From assembly GCF_000425885.1 (NCBI RefSeq), contig NZ_AUEH01000001.1, positions 220,670 to 284,669 of the forward strand: DNA of 64,000 nucleotides, given 5' to 3'. The DNA is from Schleiferilactobacillus harbinensis DSM 16991. Lineage in GTDB: Bacteria; Bacillota; Bacilli; Lactobacillales; Lactobacillaceae. Numbering within the stretch: position 1 is the first letter of the stretch; the number at the start of each line of letters is the position of its first letter. Positions 1-8,214 of the stretch are shown here, one piece after another. The translations under genes and the position numbers were made by a program. The notes beneath the pieces are model-generated. The model was not told where the DNA came from and searched no databases. It worked only from the letters and a program-made list of their open reading frames with translations.

Positions 1-95
1 GCACCCTTGCCCAATTACGGGGGACCGGTGGGGCACTGGATCGATTAGTGGCAGAAATGGGGGGCAAACAAGATGCACACTTCGCAGAAAACTAA
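1..95 (+). CDS. cydD: CydD 3' end (partial), thiol reductant ABC exporter subunit
   Basis: The window opens in the last 31 codons of a gene read in frame 3 (codons from base 3, TAA at 93-95). The encoded tail contains ALDRLVAEMGGK, which looks like the C-terminal helix of an ABC ATPase. It overlaps the start of the following CydC gene by 23 bases, the usual tight coupling of cydD and cydC. Assignment to cydD rests on position, because too little of the protein is present to identify it alone. CydDC exports thiols and is needed to assemble cytochrome bd oxidase. Confidence 0.6.
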   Translation, partial: TLAQLRGTGGALDRLVAEMGGKQDAHFAEN

Positions 96-1857
96 ACCGC
101 GCCTACGGAATTATCTCCGAGCGTGGCATAACGACCATTGGTTTTGGCCGTACCTGAAACAAAATAAATTGCGGTTGGCGTTGATTTTCTTCGTCGGAGT
201 GCTGACGTTTATCTGTGCCGGAGCGCTGATGTTTACGTCTGGCTACCTGATCAGCAAGTCGGCTACCCATCCGTTCAATATTCTGGCAGTTTATGTGCCG
301 GTGGTCCTGACCCGTGCGTTTGGGATCGGCCGGCCGGCATTCAAATATTTGGAACGGATCAACAGCCATAACTGGGTGCTGAATGTGGTGTCCAAGCTGC
401 GGGTCCAGTTGTACCGGACTCTGGCCAAAGACGCAGCCTTTCTCCATGAACATCAGCAAACCGGCAAGATTTTCGGTTTGCTGGCCGATGATTTGGATCA
501 TCTGGAAAATTTCTATTTGCGCACAATTTTTCCAACAATTGTCGCGTATTTGGTGTGGCTGCTGGTGACGATCGTCATGGGCATTTTCACCTGGCTGGGC
601 GCCATTGCAGTGGCATTGATCTTAGCGGTGGTTCTGATTGTCGTGCCGATGCTGTCCCTGCGTCAGGCGGCCAGCGGGTACGCGGTACAAAAGGCGCGTA
701 AAGCGCATGAGTATACGACGGTCACCGAACACTACTTAGGTCTTGGCGACTGGGTGATTACTCATCGCCAAGACCGCTTCACGGCGGCGGGCAATGACGA
801 TGCCAGCGTGACGCAGCAGAGCGTTGCTGCCCAGGAACGGTTCCAGCGCTGGCGCAATTTTGCCATCCAGGTGATCTTCGGTCTCCTGGCGCTAGGCCTG
901 ATTCTGGGAACGCAGCGGCTGCTAGGCGGTTCCCAGCGGTTAGCGAATTATTCCGCCGCCGTTGTCCTATCGCTTTTTCCGCTGATCGATTGCTTTCTGC
1001 CGGTGGCCCAGGCGATGGCCGAGGTCCCGCTGTATTCTGATTCCTTAGCCCATTTGAACGAGTTGAGTGCCAGTGTGGCAGCGGCTGCTCCGGCACCGGT
1101 GGCCCAGGCTGACGCGCCAGCGGCGATTCAAGAAATCAAGTTTGACCATGTCACCTTTGCTTATGGGCCGGATCAGCCCAAGCTGTTGGATGATTTCAGT
1201 CTGACGGTTCACGGGAGGGAGAAAGTGGCTATTCTTGGACCCAGCGGTGAGGGCAAGACAACGATCCTGCAATTGCTGTTAGGGGATCTGACCCCGCAGA
1301 AGGGACAGATCACCGTCAACGGGATTCCAGTGGCCCAATTGCAGCAGGCTCGGCCGGCATTATTCGGCTACTTGAACCAAGCGCCATTTTTATTCAATAC
1401 CACGATTCGGGCCAATATCCGCCTCGGCGCCTCTGATGCGGCTGATGACGCGATCTGGGCTGCCTTGCAGGCCGTGGGGTTGGCCGACGTGGTACGGAGC
1501 TTGCCGGCTGGCTTAGACACCGTGGTCACCGAGTCCGGCCAGCGTTTTTCCGGCGGCCAGCAGCAGCGTTTAGCCCTGGCGCGCATTCTGCTCAAAAAAA
1601 CGCCTGTCCTCTTATTGGATGAACCCACGATTGGGTTGGATCCAATTACAGAACAGGCGCTCATGGCGATGATTATGCAAGCCAGTACCGATCGGACGCT
1701 GATTTGGGTGACCCACCATCTGCAGGGACTGGAACAGGCCAATCAGGCAATCTTTTTGACCGACGGCCACATCTCCATGGCTGGGCGGCCAGCAACGCTC
1801 TATCGTGATAATGCACGCTTCCGTGCACTGTACGCATTAGACGTCGGTCAGCTGTAA
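73..1857 (+). CDS. cydC: CydC, thiol reductant ABC exporter subunit
   Basis: A 594-residue half-transporter. Hydrophobic segments at about 35-60, 155-195 and 265-310 form the membrane domain. The ATPase domain from about residue 355 has Walker A GPSGEGKT (389-396), the signature FSGGQQQR (about 493) and Walker B LLLDEPT (about 514). The N-terminal SGYLISKSA and RAFGIGRPAFKYLER segments are typical of CydC rather than of general lipid or drug exporters. With CydD it forms a heterodimeric exporter of glutathione or cysteine (here probably another low-molecular thiol) needed for cytochrome bd maturation. The ATG lies inside the preceding gene, implying translational coupling. The stop overlaps the convergent polyprenyl synthase gene by 21 bases. 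Confidence 0.9.
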   Translation: MHTSQKTKPRLRNYLRAWHNDHWFWPYLKQNKLRLALIFFVGVLTFICAGALMFTSGYLISKSATHPFNILAVYVPVVLTRAFGIGRPAFKYLERINSHNWVLNVVSKLRVQLYRTLAKDAAFLHEHQQTGKIFGLLADDLDHLENFYLRTIFPTIVAYLVWLLVTIVMGIFTWLGAIAVALILAVVLIVVPMLSLRQAASGYAVQKARKAHEYTTVTEHYLGLGDWVITHRQDRFTAAGNDDASVTQQSVAAQERFQRWRNFAIQVIFGLLALGLILGTQRLLGGSQRLANYSAAVVLSLFPLIDCFLPVAQAMAEVPLYSDSLAHLNELSASVAAAAPAPVAQADAPAAIQEIKFDHVTFAYGPDQPKLLDDFSLTVHGREKVAILGPSGEGKTTILQLLLGDLTPQKGQITVNGIPVAQLQQARPALFGYLNQAPFLFNTTIRANIRLGASDAADDAIWAALQAVGLADVVRSLPAGLDTVVTESGQRFSGGQQQRLALARILLKKTPVLLLDEPTIGLDPITEQALMAMIMQASTDRTLIWVTHHLQGLEQANQAIFLTDGHISMAGRPATLYRDNARFRALYALDVGQL

Positions 1858-2823
1858 GGCTTGCTCCAAGTAGGCCGTCATTTGGGTCAGTGGGATCCGG
1901 GCCGGTGTATCCGGCCACTGGGCTAACGCTGCCTGGGCCTTAGTCAAGTAGACTTGACCGAGGCGGGCGGTGGCGGTGATAATATCAGGATGACGGCGGA
2001 GGAAGGCGATGATGTCGCTGACGGGCGCTGGCCCGACAAGCAGGGCCTGCAGCTGGGGATAGTCACGCATCCCGAGGCGCAGGGGCAGCGTATAGATCCC
2101 GGATTCTAAATCGCCCAGTTTCGGTTTGCCGGAGTTTTGCTGCAGGCGAAAATCGTTCAGGTCATCTAGAATTTGAAAGGTGATGCCCAGATTCTCGCCA
2201 AATGCGGTGCTGGTATCAGCAGTGTCGGGGGCACCTTGGGTCAGCCAGACGCCGGTCTTGGCTGCGAGCCCAAAGAGAGCCCCTGTTTTGCCTCGTACCG
2301 TGGCGATATACGTGTCAATGCCGGCCTGGGTATCATAGGCCTCAGCAGCCTGCTGCAGCTCGCCAGTGAGAATCTGCTGCATCACCCGGGCATGATAGTG
2401 GGTGAAGGCCAAGTCCGGAGCAATCTCGGTGACCAGCCGGAAATACCGCGCCAGCAATTCATCCCCTAAATAGATGGCCGCATGGTTCCCGTGCTTCATC
2501 TGCAAGGTTGGCCGGTGGCGGCGGATCGGTGCTTCATCCAGCACGTCATCATGCATCAGTGTGGCCAGATGCAGCATCTCAATCGCCGTCGCCCCAGTGG
2601 TGACTGTCGGCGGGAGAGTATCCGTCTCGGGGGCTGCTAACTGGGCAAAGAGAATGGTCAACGCCGCCCGCCACATTTTCCCCGTGGTCCGCAGGGCGGC
2701 GTTGTAGTCAGCGGCGTATTGCGGCACGGCTAATTGTTGGGCGGCTAGGGCTGCTTTAACCGTCGTCAGGGCCGGTGCAATCCCGGTGAAGTCCACCGGC
2801 TGCTTGGTTTGGTTGCTCTTCAT
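1837..2823 (-). CDS. Polyprenyl diphosphate synthase (menaquinone side chain)
   Basis: A 328-residue trans-isoprenyl diphosphate synthase. The first aspartate-rich motif DDVLD is at 92-96 and the second, DDLND, at 220-224; both bind the Mg-diphosphate of the allylic substrate. ATG 2823 is chosen over an upstream in-frame start because CCGAGGAAATT sits just before it and a promoter-like sequence lies at 2866-2894. The gene is divergent from menA, so it probably makes the C35-C45 tail that MenA attaches (heptaprenyl or longer; HepT or IspB type). The exact chain length cannot be read from the sequence. No small HepS-type partner is visible nearby. Confidence 0.85.
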   Translation of the reverse strand: MKSNQTKQPVDFTGIAPALTTVKAALAAQQLAVPQYAADYNAALRTTGKMWRAALTILFAQLAAPETDTLPPTVTTGATAIEMLHLATLMHDDVLDEAPIRRHRPTLQMKHGNHAAIYLGDELLARYFRLVTEIAPDLAFTHYHARVMQQILTGELQQAAEAYDTQAGIDTYIATVRGKTGALFGLAAKTGVWLTQGAPDTADTSTAFGENLGITFQILDDLNDFRLQQNSGKPKLGDLESGIYTLPLRLGMRDYPQLQALLVGPAPVSDIIAFLRRHPDIITATARLGQVYLTKAQAALAQWPDTPARIPLTQMTAYLEQALQLTDV

Positions 2824-2865
2824 GAATAATTTCCTCGGTTCCAATAATTGAGATACATTCACTAT

Positions 2866-2894
2866 AGCATAGCGGACCATCGAGGGCGTGTCGA
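2866..2894 (-). promoter_or_regulatory. Sigma-A type promoter for the polyprenyl synthase gene
   Basis: On the minus strand TCGACA (2889-2894) and TATGCT (2866-2871) are separated by exactly 17 bases. This lies 43 bases upstream of the ATG at 2823. Prediction from sequence only. Confidence 0.55.
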
Positions 2895-2930
2895 GATATC
2901 CGGCAGCGGCTGGCCAAAATTGAATAGGAG

Positions 2931-3860
2931 TTGATCACGATTACTTGGGACGCATTTTTCGAACTCGTTGAAATTAAAGCAAAGACGGCATCAATTTTTC
3001 CTTTCTTATTGGGCATCCTGTATTGTCTTTGGAACCTGCCGGCAGCACCTAAGGATTGGGGCAGCTGGCTGATTTTCATCATCGCGGCCTTCCTGTTTAA
3101 TATGGCGGTGGACGCCAATGATAATTATCAGGATTACCGGCGCGCATTGAAAAACGGTGCTGAGAAGTTCCGCTTGGAAACTAACGTGATCGGCACCCGC
3201 CACCTATCCCTGAGCCAAGTCGGCTGGCTGACGGTGGTCCTGGTGGCCGGTGGTGCCATGCTCGGTCTGTGGCTGGTGGCGCGGACCGGCTGGCCGCTGC
3301 TTTGGCTGGGTATTTTCTGCTTCCTGGTCGGTATTCTTTATGCGGCTGGTCCTTGGCCGATTGCCGGTCTGCCGGTGGGGGAATTCTTCTCCGGGTTCAC
3401 CATGGGGACGATGATCATGCTGATTACCGTCTATGTCGGCGTCGGCGCCAGCCAGACGCTGACTGCGCCGACCTTGACCGGTGTCTTGCTAGCCAGCAGC
3501 CCCTTGGCCTTTGCCATTGGGGCACTGCTCCTGGCCAACAATATTGCCGATTGGCAGGAAGATCTTACCCTGCATCGGCATACCATCGTCTCGTACCTCG
3601 GCCAACGCGGCGGTCTGATTTTCTGGTATCTCTTGTACCTGGGGGCGGCCGGCGGCTTGATGGCCTCTGCCGCCCTGCATGTGCTGCCGCTGCTTTCATT
3701 GCTGGCACTGATTTGTGTCCCCAAGGTCGTCAAAAATTGTCGGGCTTTCACGGCGCTGCCGGAGAAGAAACCCAGCTTCCACTTAGCCGTCCAGAATTTA
3801 GCAATTATATCTCTGTGTGTGACGGTAGCCACCGGTCTGGGCGTTCTTTTCCGGTTCTGA
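2931..3860 (+). CDS. menA: MenA-type 1,4-dihydroxy-2-naphthoate polyprenyltransferase
   Basis: A 309-residue UbiA-family membrane prenyltransferase with about eight or nine hydrophobic segments. The first Asp-rich motif is N57-x3-D61-x2-D64 with D68 nearby (NMAVDANDNYQDY). The second cytoplasmic loop carries NNIADWQED. The family transfers a polyprenyl chain to dihydroxynaphthoate, giving demethylmenaquinone. Partners are the divergent polyprenyl synthase and the cytochrome bd maturation genes to the left. The start is uncertain: AGGAG at 2926-2930 directly abuts TTG 2931, which is too close for normal initiation. ATT 2940 or another nearby rare codon is possible. The rest of the menaquinone pathway is not in the window. 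Confidence 0.85.
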   Translation: MITITWDAFFELVEIKAKTASIFPFLLGILYCLWNLPAAPKDWGSWLIFIIAAFLFNMAVDANDNYQDYRRALKNGAEKFRLETNVIGTRHLSLSQVGWLTVVLVAGGAMLGLWLVARTGWPLLWLGIFCFLVGILYAAGPWPIAGLPVGEFFSGFTMGTMIMLITVYVGVGASQTLTAPTLTGVLLASSPLAFAIGALLLANNIADWQEDLTLHRHTIVSYLGQRGGLIFWYLLYLGAAGGLMASAALHVLPLLSLLALICVPKVVKNCRAFTALPEKKPSFHLAVQNLAIISLCVTVATGLGVLFRF

Positions 3861-3991
3861 TGTTGATTTCTAAGAAAATCTTTGCATTTCCGTTTCAATC
3901 ACTGTTACCCACCGGTATTTTTACAAAGATATGGTAAGATAACCCTAACTGAGCGTTATTTCAAACTACGCAATGAAGGTGAATTAGAGTA

Positions 3992-5107
3992 ATGGATCAA
4001 CAAAACAACGACAACGACCAAAAACTGCCGCCACGCCGCAGTGATCATCAGGGGTCGAGTAAGCAGGGCAAAGTATGGAAGATTATTTTGCTTATCCTAT
4101 TACTGCTTGTGACCGCTGGCGGTGCCTATGGGGTGCGAGTGGCGACGCAGGTGAAAGACTCCGCGGATAATACCTATGTACCCACTAAGAAGAAAACGCC
4201 CACGGTTGACTTAGCTGCTCAAAAGCCGTTTTCAATCCTCCTTTTAGGAGCGGATACTGGTACGGAGGGCCGCGACGGTTACCGCGGCAATTCGGACACG
4301 ATGATTCTGGTCACCGTTGATCCGCAGCACAAGCAAACGACGATGTTTTCAATTCCTCGGGATACGGCGGCCCAGATCATCGGTGCCAAGTCGTATACAT
4401 ACCAGAAGATCAATTCCGCCTTCAATATTGGCGGGGCAACCATGGCGATGGACTCGGTTGAAAAACTGTTGAATGTGCCCATCAATTATTACGCTTTGAT
4501 CGATATGGCCGGATTGAAGAAAATGGTGGATGCAGTGGGCGGCGTTGATGTGGATGTGCCGTTTTCCTTTGTCAGTACCGAAACAGGCAACCAGAAGTTC
4601 ACGAAGGGCAAGATGCATTTGAACGGCGACATGGCGCTTGCCTACGCCCGCATGCGGAAGGAAGATGTTGAGGGTGACTTTGGCCGGCAGAAGCGGCAGC
4701 AGCAGGTGATTTCGGCCATTGCCGGCAACGTCATTTCCTTGAACAGTTTGACCCGCGTGCAAAGTATCCTGGATGCAGTCAGTGCGTCAGTACAAACGAA
4801 TATCAAACTGAGTCAGCTGATCACGATGTACCAGAACTACCAAGGCGCGTTGAAGAATCTGAAGCAGGATGAGCTGAGCGGTATCGCGACGACCGTAAAC
4901 GATAATGGTCAGGAAGTGGCCTATGTGGTCAACAAGACCAGTGAATTGCAGCGGGTCTCCGACAAGGCCCGGACGGCGCTGGGGTTGGAGAAGGAACCAT
5001 TGAGCAATGAAGAAACGCGGCAAAACAGTCTGCAAACGCAATTTGATTGGAATTCTAAACTCGATCAGTTCTCGTATACGTTTTACCCGCAGAGCGGTAG
5101 TAATTAA
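3992..5107 (+). CDS. LytR-CpsA-Psr (LCP) family cell wall glycopolymer ligase
   Basis: A 371-residue single-pass membrane protein: cytoplasmic polar N-terminus, one membrane segment at about 29-49, then an extracellular LCP domain. The domain starts at about residue 80 (SILLLGADTG) and contains R99-G-N-S-D102 and S-I-P-R123-D124, the Arg/Asp residues that bind the polyprenyl pyrophosphate in this family. LCP enzymes transfer teichoic acid or polysaccharide from undecaprenyl phosphate to peptidoglycan. The Asp/Gln/Arg-rich N-terminal 28 residues have no recognisable domain. The gene stands alone and ends at a bidirectional terminator. Confidence 0.9.
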   Translation: MDQQNNDNDQKLPPRRSDHQGSSKQGKVWKIILLILLLLVTAGGAYGVRVATQVKDSADNTYVPTKKKTPTVDLAAQKPFSILLLGADTGTEGRDGYRGNSDTMILVTVDPQHKQTTMFSIPRDTAAQIIGAKSYTYQKINSAFNIGGATMAMDSVEKLLNVPINYYALIDMAGLKKMVDAVGGVDVDVPFSFVSTETGNQKFTKGKMHLNGDMALAYARMRKEDVEGDFGRQKRQQQVISAIAGNVISLNSLTRVQSILDAVSASVQTNIKLSQLITMYQNYQGALKNLKQDELSGIATTVNDNGQEVAYVVNKTSELQRVSDKARTALGLEKEPLSNEETRQNSLQTQFDWNSKLDQFSYTFYPQSGSN

Positions 5108-5117
5108 ATCGTGACAA

Positions 5118-5156
5118 AAATAAGAGCCCCAGCAAATCTGCCGAGGCTCTTATTTT
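5118..5156. terminator. Bidirectional intrinsic terminator
   Basis: AAATAAGAGCC (5118-5128) pairs with GGCTCTTATTT (5145-5155), with T runs on both strands. It lies between the convergent LCP gene and the minus-strand membrane protein gene. Confidence 0.85.
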
Positions 5157-5165
5157 TTGTGCCGG

Positions 5166-5915
5166 CTAGTGCTTGCGTTTTTCCCGGCTCATGGTCTTGG
5201 GCTTAGGCTGGTAAGCGACGGACACAATCAATTCCGGCAAATCTACCTGATCCGGATGGTCTTTCTTAGCTTCGGGAATTGCCAACTCAGCCAGGGCAAA
5301 ATCATATTGGTCTGCCAGATCATTGACGTTACCAAAACCAACGCGATCGATTTTACCGATGGGCTGGGCCGTCAGCTGATTGGTCCCAGCGATGACCTGC
5401 AACTCCCCGGTGGGCGTGTAGCTCAGGGTGAAGTAGGGGAGTGACCGATGACCAGCGGCGTTGATGGGCAGCTGCGGCAAGACATTATCTTGCCCCAGGG
5501 TGGTCATTAGCTGCTGGAAGAAGGCCTGTTCATCCGGCGTGGCCGAAATGTGGGCGGGCAAGGTCTCATTGGGATCAAAGAGGCCATTGCCCAGGACGGC
5601 TGTGTTGTGCCGCCGCTCAGCGGTTTGTTCTTCGCTGGGTAAAAGCTTGGCAATCTTGGGCGAGATGTCGAATTTTGCCGTTTTCTTGGTGAAATAGTAC
5701 ATGAAGTTCAAGTAAATGAAATACAAGAACACCAAGACCAGCGCCAAATAGATGGCGCCGCGGGCATACAGCCCGTTACGGAAAGCGAGGAAAGTAATAT
5801 AGGCTAAGTAACCATCGCCAAGAAAGGCGGCAATGGTCCAAGCCATGTTCAGCGGTTTGTTGTTGATGTTGAAGTAGCCTAAAATGTGGGAAACTGTGTC
5901 GAGCAGAGTAAGCAT
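5166..5915 (-). CDS. Conserved membrane protein of unknown function (DUF6681-like)
   Basis: A 249-residue protein with two or three hydrophobic segments in the first 80 residues (about 23-45 and 50-75), followed by a soluble, probably cytoplasmic domain. I recall similar proteins annotated as DUF6681 in lactobacilli, but this was not checked. The start is clear: GGAAGGAGG precedes ATG 5915 by eight bases. It lies 18 bases downstream of a Ser/Thr-rich surface protein gene on the same strand, so the two are probably co-transcribed. Function unknown. Confidence 0.7.
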   Translation of the reverse strand: MLTLLDTVSHILGYFNINNKPLNMAWTIAAFLGDGYLAYITFLAFRNGLYARGAIYLALVLVFLYFIYLNFMYYFTKKTAKFDISPKIAKLLPSEEQTAERRHNTAVLGNGLFDPNETLPAHISATPDEQAFFQQLMTTLGQDNVLPQLPINAAGHRSLPYFTLSYTPTGELQVIAGTNQLTAQPIGKIDRVGFGNVNDLADQYDFALAELAIPEAKKDHPDQVDLPELIVSVAYQPKPKTMSREKRKH

Positions 5916-5933
5916 GGATGTATGCCTCCTTCC

Positions 5934-6443
5934 TTATTTATTCTGGTCAGTGCCGCCGGTATTGTTCTGGGTATCGGTTGTCGTCTTGCTGCTGGAACTG
6001 GCTTTGTTGGTGTTAGTGCCGCCGGTGGTCGTGCCGTTATTCGTGTCTGTGTCAGTGTTGCCGCTATTACTGGTCGCACCATTGTTAGTGGTGGTATCAC
6101 CGCTGGTGTCATCCGACGTATCAGTATCATTACTGGACGATGACGCCGAAGAACTGGAATTGTTGCTGGCCGATGTATCACTGCTGGAACTTGCCGAGTT
6201 ATCGCTGGCGCTGCTGCTTTCATCCGCCGAAGAACTGGAACTGGCTGGGGCAGGGCGGGAGCTGGTACTCGCGCTGCTCGTGCTGGCTGAAATGCTGCTT
6301 GAACTCTTCTTTTGTTTTTGTTCTTGACGAATCCGGATGCTGGCCGGACTATAGGTATCAACCACCACGTTTGTGGCGGCCACGAGCAAGATCAGCGATA
6401 CAATAGCGGCCGGTCGTACAATCGGGGGGATGCGTTTATCCAT
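5934..6443 (-). CDS. Ser/Thr/Asn-rich membrane-anchored surface protein
   Basis: A 169-residue protein: short cytoplasmic end (MDKRIPPIVR), one hydrophobic segment at about 11-29, then about 120 residues made almost entirely of Ser, Thr, Ala, Asn, Asp and Gly. Only the N-terminal membrane anchor is visible; no LPxTG motif or folded domain follows. The tail resembles flexible, possibly O-glycosylated wall-spanning linkers. The low-complexity DNA creates long spurious open frames on the opposite strand. AGGTG precedes ATG 6443. It is the first gene of a likely two-gene operon with the membrane protein downstream. Confidence 0.6.
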   Translation of the reverse strand: MDKRIPPIVRPAAIVSLILLVAATNVVVDTYSPASIRIRQEQKQKKSSSSISASTSSASTSSRPAPASSSSSADESSSASDNSASSSSDTSASNNSSSSASSSSNDTDTSDDTSGDTTTNNGATSNSGNTDTDTNNGTTTGGTNTNKASSSSKTTTDTQNNTGGTDQNK

Positions 6444-6556
6444 AAAAAGGTGTCACCTCATGTCTATTTACAAAAATGCTTTCATTACCTAGAATACAGC
6501 GAAACGGCGTTTTTGGCTATTAAAGTTACGCTAAAGTTGAAAGGATCAGATATGTT

Positions 6557-7057
6557 ATGTCAACTAAATTTCATCAAGCCTTTGGAGTATACGGTATACT
6601 TTCAGAAAATGGAAAACTGGCGGTCATTAAGAAAACCGGCGGCCCATACATCAACCGCTATGACTTGCCCGGTGGGACACCTGAAGACGGTGAAGAAATG
6701 GCCCATACCGTTGTTCGAGAAATCCAGGAAGAGACCGGTTTAACTGTCACCAAAGCCCATCAATTGGGCATTACAGGTTTCCGGTATCCCTGGCAATATG
6801 AGCACTGGCAGCTGAATCAGCATCGCTGTGTGTTTTATTGGATCGATACCTGGACCGGTCAGTTGGCTGATCAGGCAGCTCAATTTACTGGTCAGGATGC
6901 TTTAGGTGCTGTGTGGCTGCCGTTGGCTGAAATTAGTCTGACGACATGTTCGCCGTTGGTGGTCAAGGCCGCTGAAACAGTTCGTCAACATGGTCAATTT
7001 GATCCCACGGAACAAACTTTTACCGACTGGACCGTGCTAACGAAGCCTGTGTATTGA
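6557..7057 (+). CDS. NUDIX hydrolase
   Basis: A 166-residue protein with a complete Nudix box at 40-62 (G-x5-E-x7-REIQEETGL). The REUxEE glutamates bind the catalytic metal. The family hydrolyses nucleoside diphosphates linked to another moiety; the substrate here cannot be told. ATG 6557 is preferred; an ATG at 6552 is out of frame. The gene ends 184 bases left of the dif site and is the last plus-strand gene before the likely terminus. Confidence 0.85.
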   Translation: MSTKFHQAFGVYGILSENGKLAVIKKTGGPYINRYDLPGGTPEDGEEMAHTVVREIQEETGLTVTKAHQLGITGFRYPWQYEHWQLNQHRCVFYWIDTWTGQLADQAAQFTGQDALGAVWLPLAEISLTTCSPLVVKAAETVRQHGQFDPTEQTFTDWTVLTKPVY

Positions 7058-7240
7058 TCAGCCGCTGAGCGGATTCAGCTGACAGTTATCCGTTGATTGT
7101 TGTCAGCTTGCACTAGAATCGCTGTGTCAGCACCAGTTAATTAATCTTGTAAGCCTGATGTGGGACATGCATGACAGCTGCTGGATTACTGGCAAATCAA
7201 TGATCTGCGCCGATAATGCTCAAATTCGCTCTTTTTGATA

Positions 7241-7268
7241 ACTTCGTATAATATACATTATGTTAACT
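7241..7268 (+). other. dif: dif site: XerC/XerD chromosome dimer resolution site
   Basis: The 28 bases split into a XerC-type arm ACTTCGTATAA, a six-base centre TATACA and a XerD-type arm TTATGTTAACT. From memory of the Bacillus subtilis dif sequence, 24 of 28 positions agree, and the XerD arm keeps TTATGT-AACT. It lies in a 293-base gene-free gap. Most genes to the right (7.3-48 kb) are on the minus strand, as expected on the right replichore next to the terminus. The site marks where XerC/XerD resolve chromosome dimers. Confidence 0.88.
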
Positions 7269-7281
7269 CAATCCGTAAAAT

Positions 7282-7316
7282 CAAGATCCGGTGAGTACTC
7301 CCCCGCCCGGATCTTG
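7282..7316 (-). terminator. Hairpin next to dif, probable terminator of the 142-codon gene
   Basis: CAAGATCCGG (7282-7291) pairs perfectly with CCGGATCTTG (7307-7316). On the minus strand it is followed by ATTTTA, a weak T tract, 35 bases beyond the stop of the minus-strand gene. Its closeness (13 bases) to dif may be incidental. The rest of the 7058-7350 gap shows no gene. Confidence 0.5.
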
Positions 7317-7350
7317 GTGTGTTGTTGCGCATTTTTACTGGTTCAGTATG

Positions 7351-7776
7351 TTACGCGGTCCAATGCCGGCGAAAATCAGCCCCAGAAAATTTTGGCTGCT
7401 CCGCTGCTGGCAGCGTCGCCACATATTTCGTGTAGGCATCCATGATCAGTTGGCTGATCGTTTGCCCAGAGTTGCCAGCTTTTAAGGCCTGAAAAATTAA
7501 GTCGCTCAAATCTTCGCTGAAATCAGAATGCTTGTTCGTCCAAGCCTGAACCGTCTTAGCCAACTTCAACGGTTTTTTACGGTGCTTCTTGGGCTTTTGT
7601 TTATAGCCAAAAGCCGCATATGCCTTTGGTGCGGTTTTATAACCGTATCCCTGGGCATCATCCACGACTTCACCGGTTTCGGTGTTCACGATGCGCCAGC
7701 GGGTTTCTTCCCACTGGCGATAATCATCGCTTTGCGTGACGGTAAACGGTTTGGCAGAAAATTCGTGCATGGGCAT
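7351..7776 (-). CDS. Conserved hypothetical protein
   Basis: An unrecognised soluble protein of about 141 residues. The N-terminal half (RWRIVNTETGEVVDDAQGYG) looks like a small beta-rich domain followed by TAPKAYAAFGYK. A very basic stretch KQKPKKHRKK sits near the middle and a helical region follows. There is no signal peptide or membrane segment. The basic patch would allow nucleic acid binding, but that is a guess. GGGAG precedes both GTG 7779 and ATG 7776; ATG 7776 is chosen. It is the first minus-strand gene to the right of dif. Confidence 0.6.
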   Translation of the reverse strand: MPMHEFSAKPFTVTQSDDYRQWEETRWRIVNTETGEVVDDAQGYGYKTAPKAYAAFGYKQKPKKHRKKPLKLAKTVQAWTNKHSDFSEDLSDLIFQALKAGNSGQTISQLIMDAYTKYVATLPAAEQPKFSGADFRRHWTA

Positions 7777-7828
7777 CACTCATCGCTCCCTGATCATCAG
7801 TTTTGCGGTACACCCATACATTACGCAA

Positions 7829-8167
7829 TTAATGCGATTGCAGCAGCCAAATATCATCGTCGAAGTACTGTTCTTGAAATTGGGTCGCTTGGCGCACTTC
7901 TGCGGCAGTGACCAGCCGAAATTTCGGCGCGACGACCCATTTGTCTTCGTTGTCGTCTTTGCGGTGAATGATAGCCACCACATAGCCGTCTACGGTATCC
8001 GCCGGCTGATCAACATCCAGCACATAGGCATCCTGGGGATCACCATCCCCGCCCACGACGCCGTCAACATACCCGTAGTTTAACGGATAAACAATGTTGG
8101 CGTGCTCTGGATGGGTACTGCCGAGTTTACGATCTACTTTTACTTGGACATGAAGTCCAATAATCAT
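7829..8167 (-). CDS. Short family I inorganic pyrophosphatase homologue
   Basis: A 112-residue protein with the core of family I pyrophosphatases: YPLNYGYV, the metal site GDGDPQDAYVL (D-x-D-P-x-D), and a later D-x4-D-K (RKDDNEDKW). Normal bacterial enzymes are about 165-180 residues; here the N-terminal strand region and the C-terminal helices are missing. Similar short proteins occur in Firmicutes, and lactobacilli often use a separate family II enzyme for bulk pyrophosphate hydrolysis. Activity is therefore plausible but unproven. The ribosome binding site before ATG 8167 is weak. Confidence 0.75.
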   Translation of the reverse strand: MIIGLHVQVKVDRKLGSTHPEHANIVYPLNYGYVDGVVGGDGDPQDAYVLDVDQPADTVDGYVVAIIHRKDDNEDKWVVAPKFRLVTAAEVRQATQFQEQYFDDDIWLLQSH

Positions 8168-8214
8168 TGGCGCTGCGATAATCAGTCATTCCTTTACTTT
8201 TACTTTTGAATTAG

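Noticed and set aside
3269..3937. 222-codon open frame inside menA
   Set aside because: It is a plus-one shadow of menA with an Arg/Cys-rich product and no start signal.
5879..6361. Long open frames on both strands across the Ser/Thr-rich gene
   Set aside because: They arise from the repetitive codon pattern of the low-complexity gene at 5934-6443; they lack ribosome binding sites and give repetitive Leu/Val- or Arg/Pro-rich products.
7239..7272. loxP-like sequence: ATAACTTCGTATA is identical to one loxP arm
   Set aside because: The other arm (TATGTTAACTC) does not match loxP, and the whole fits a XerC/XerD dif site with the correct six-base centre in an intergenic chromosomal position.
7058..7350. 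Phage or mobile element integrated at dif
   Set aside because: No integrase or phage gene flanks the site, and only one dif-like sequence was found.
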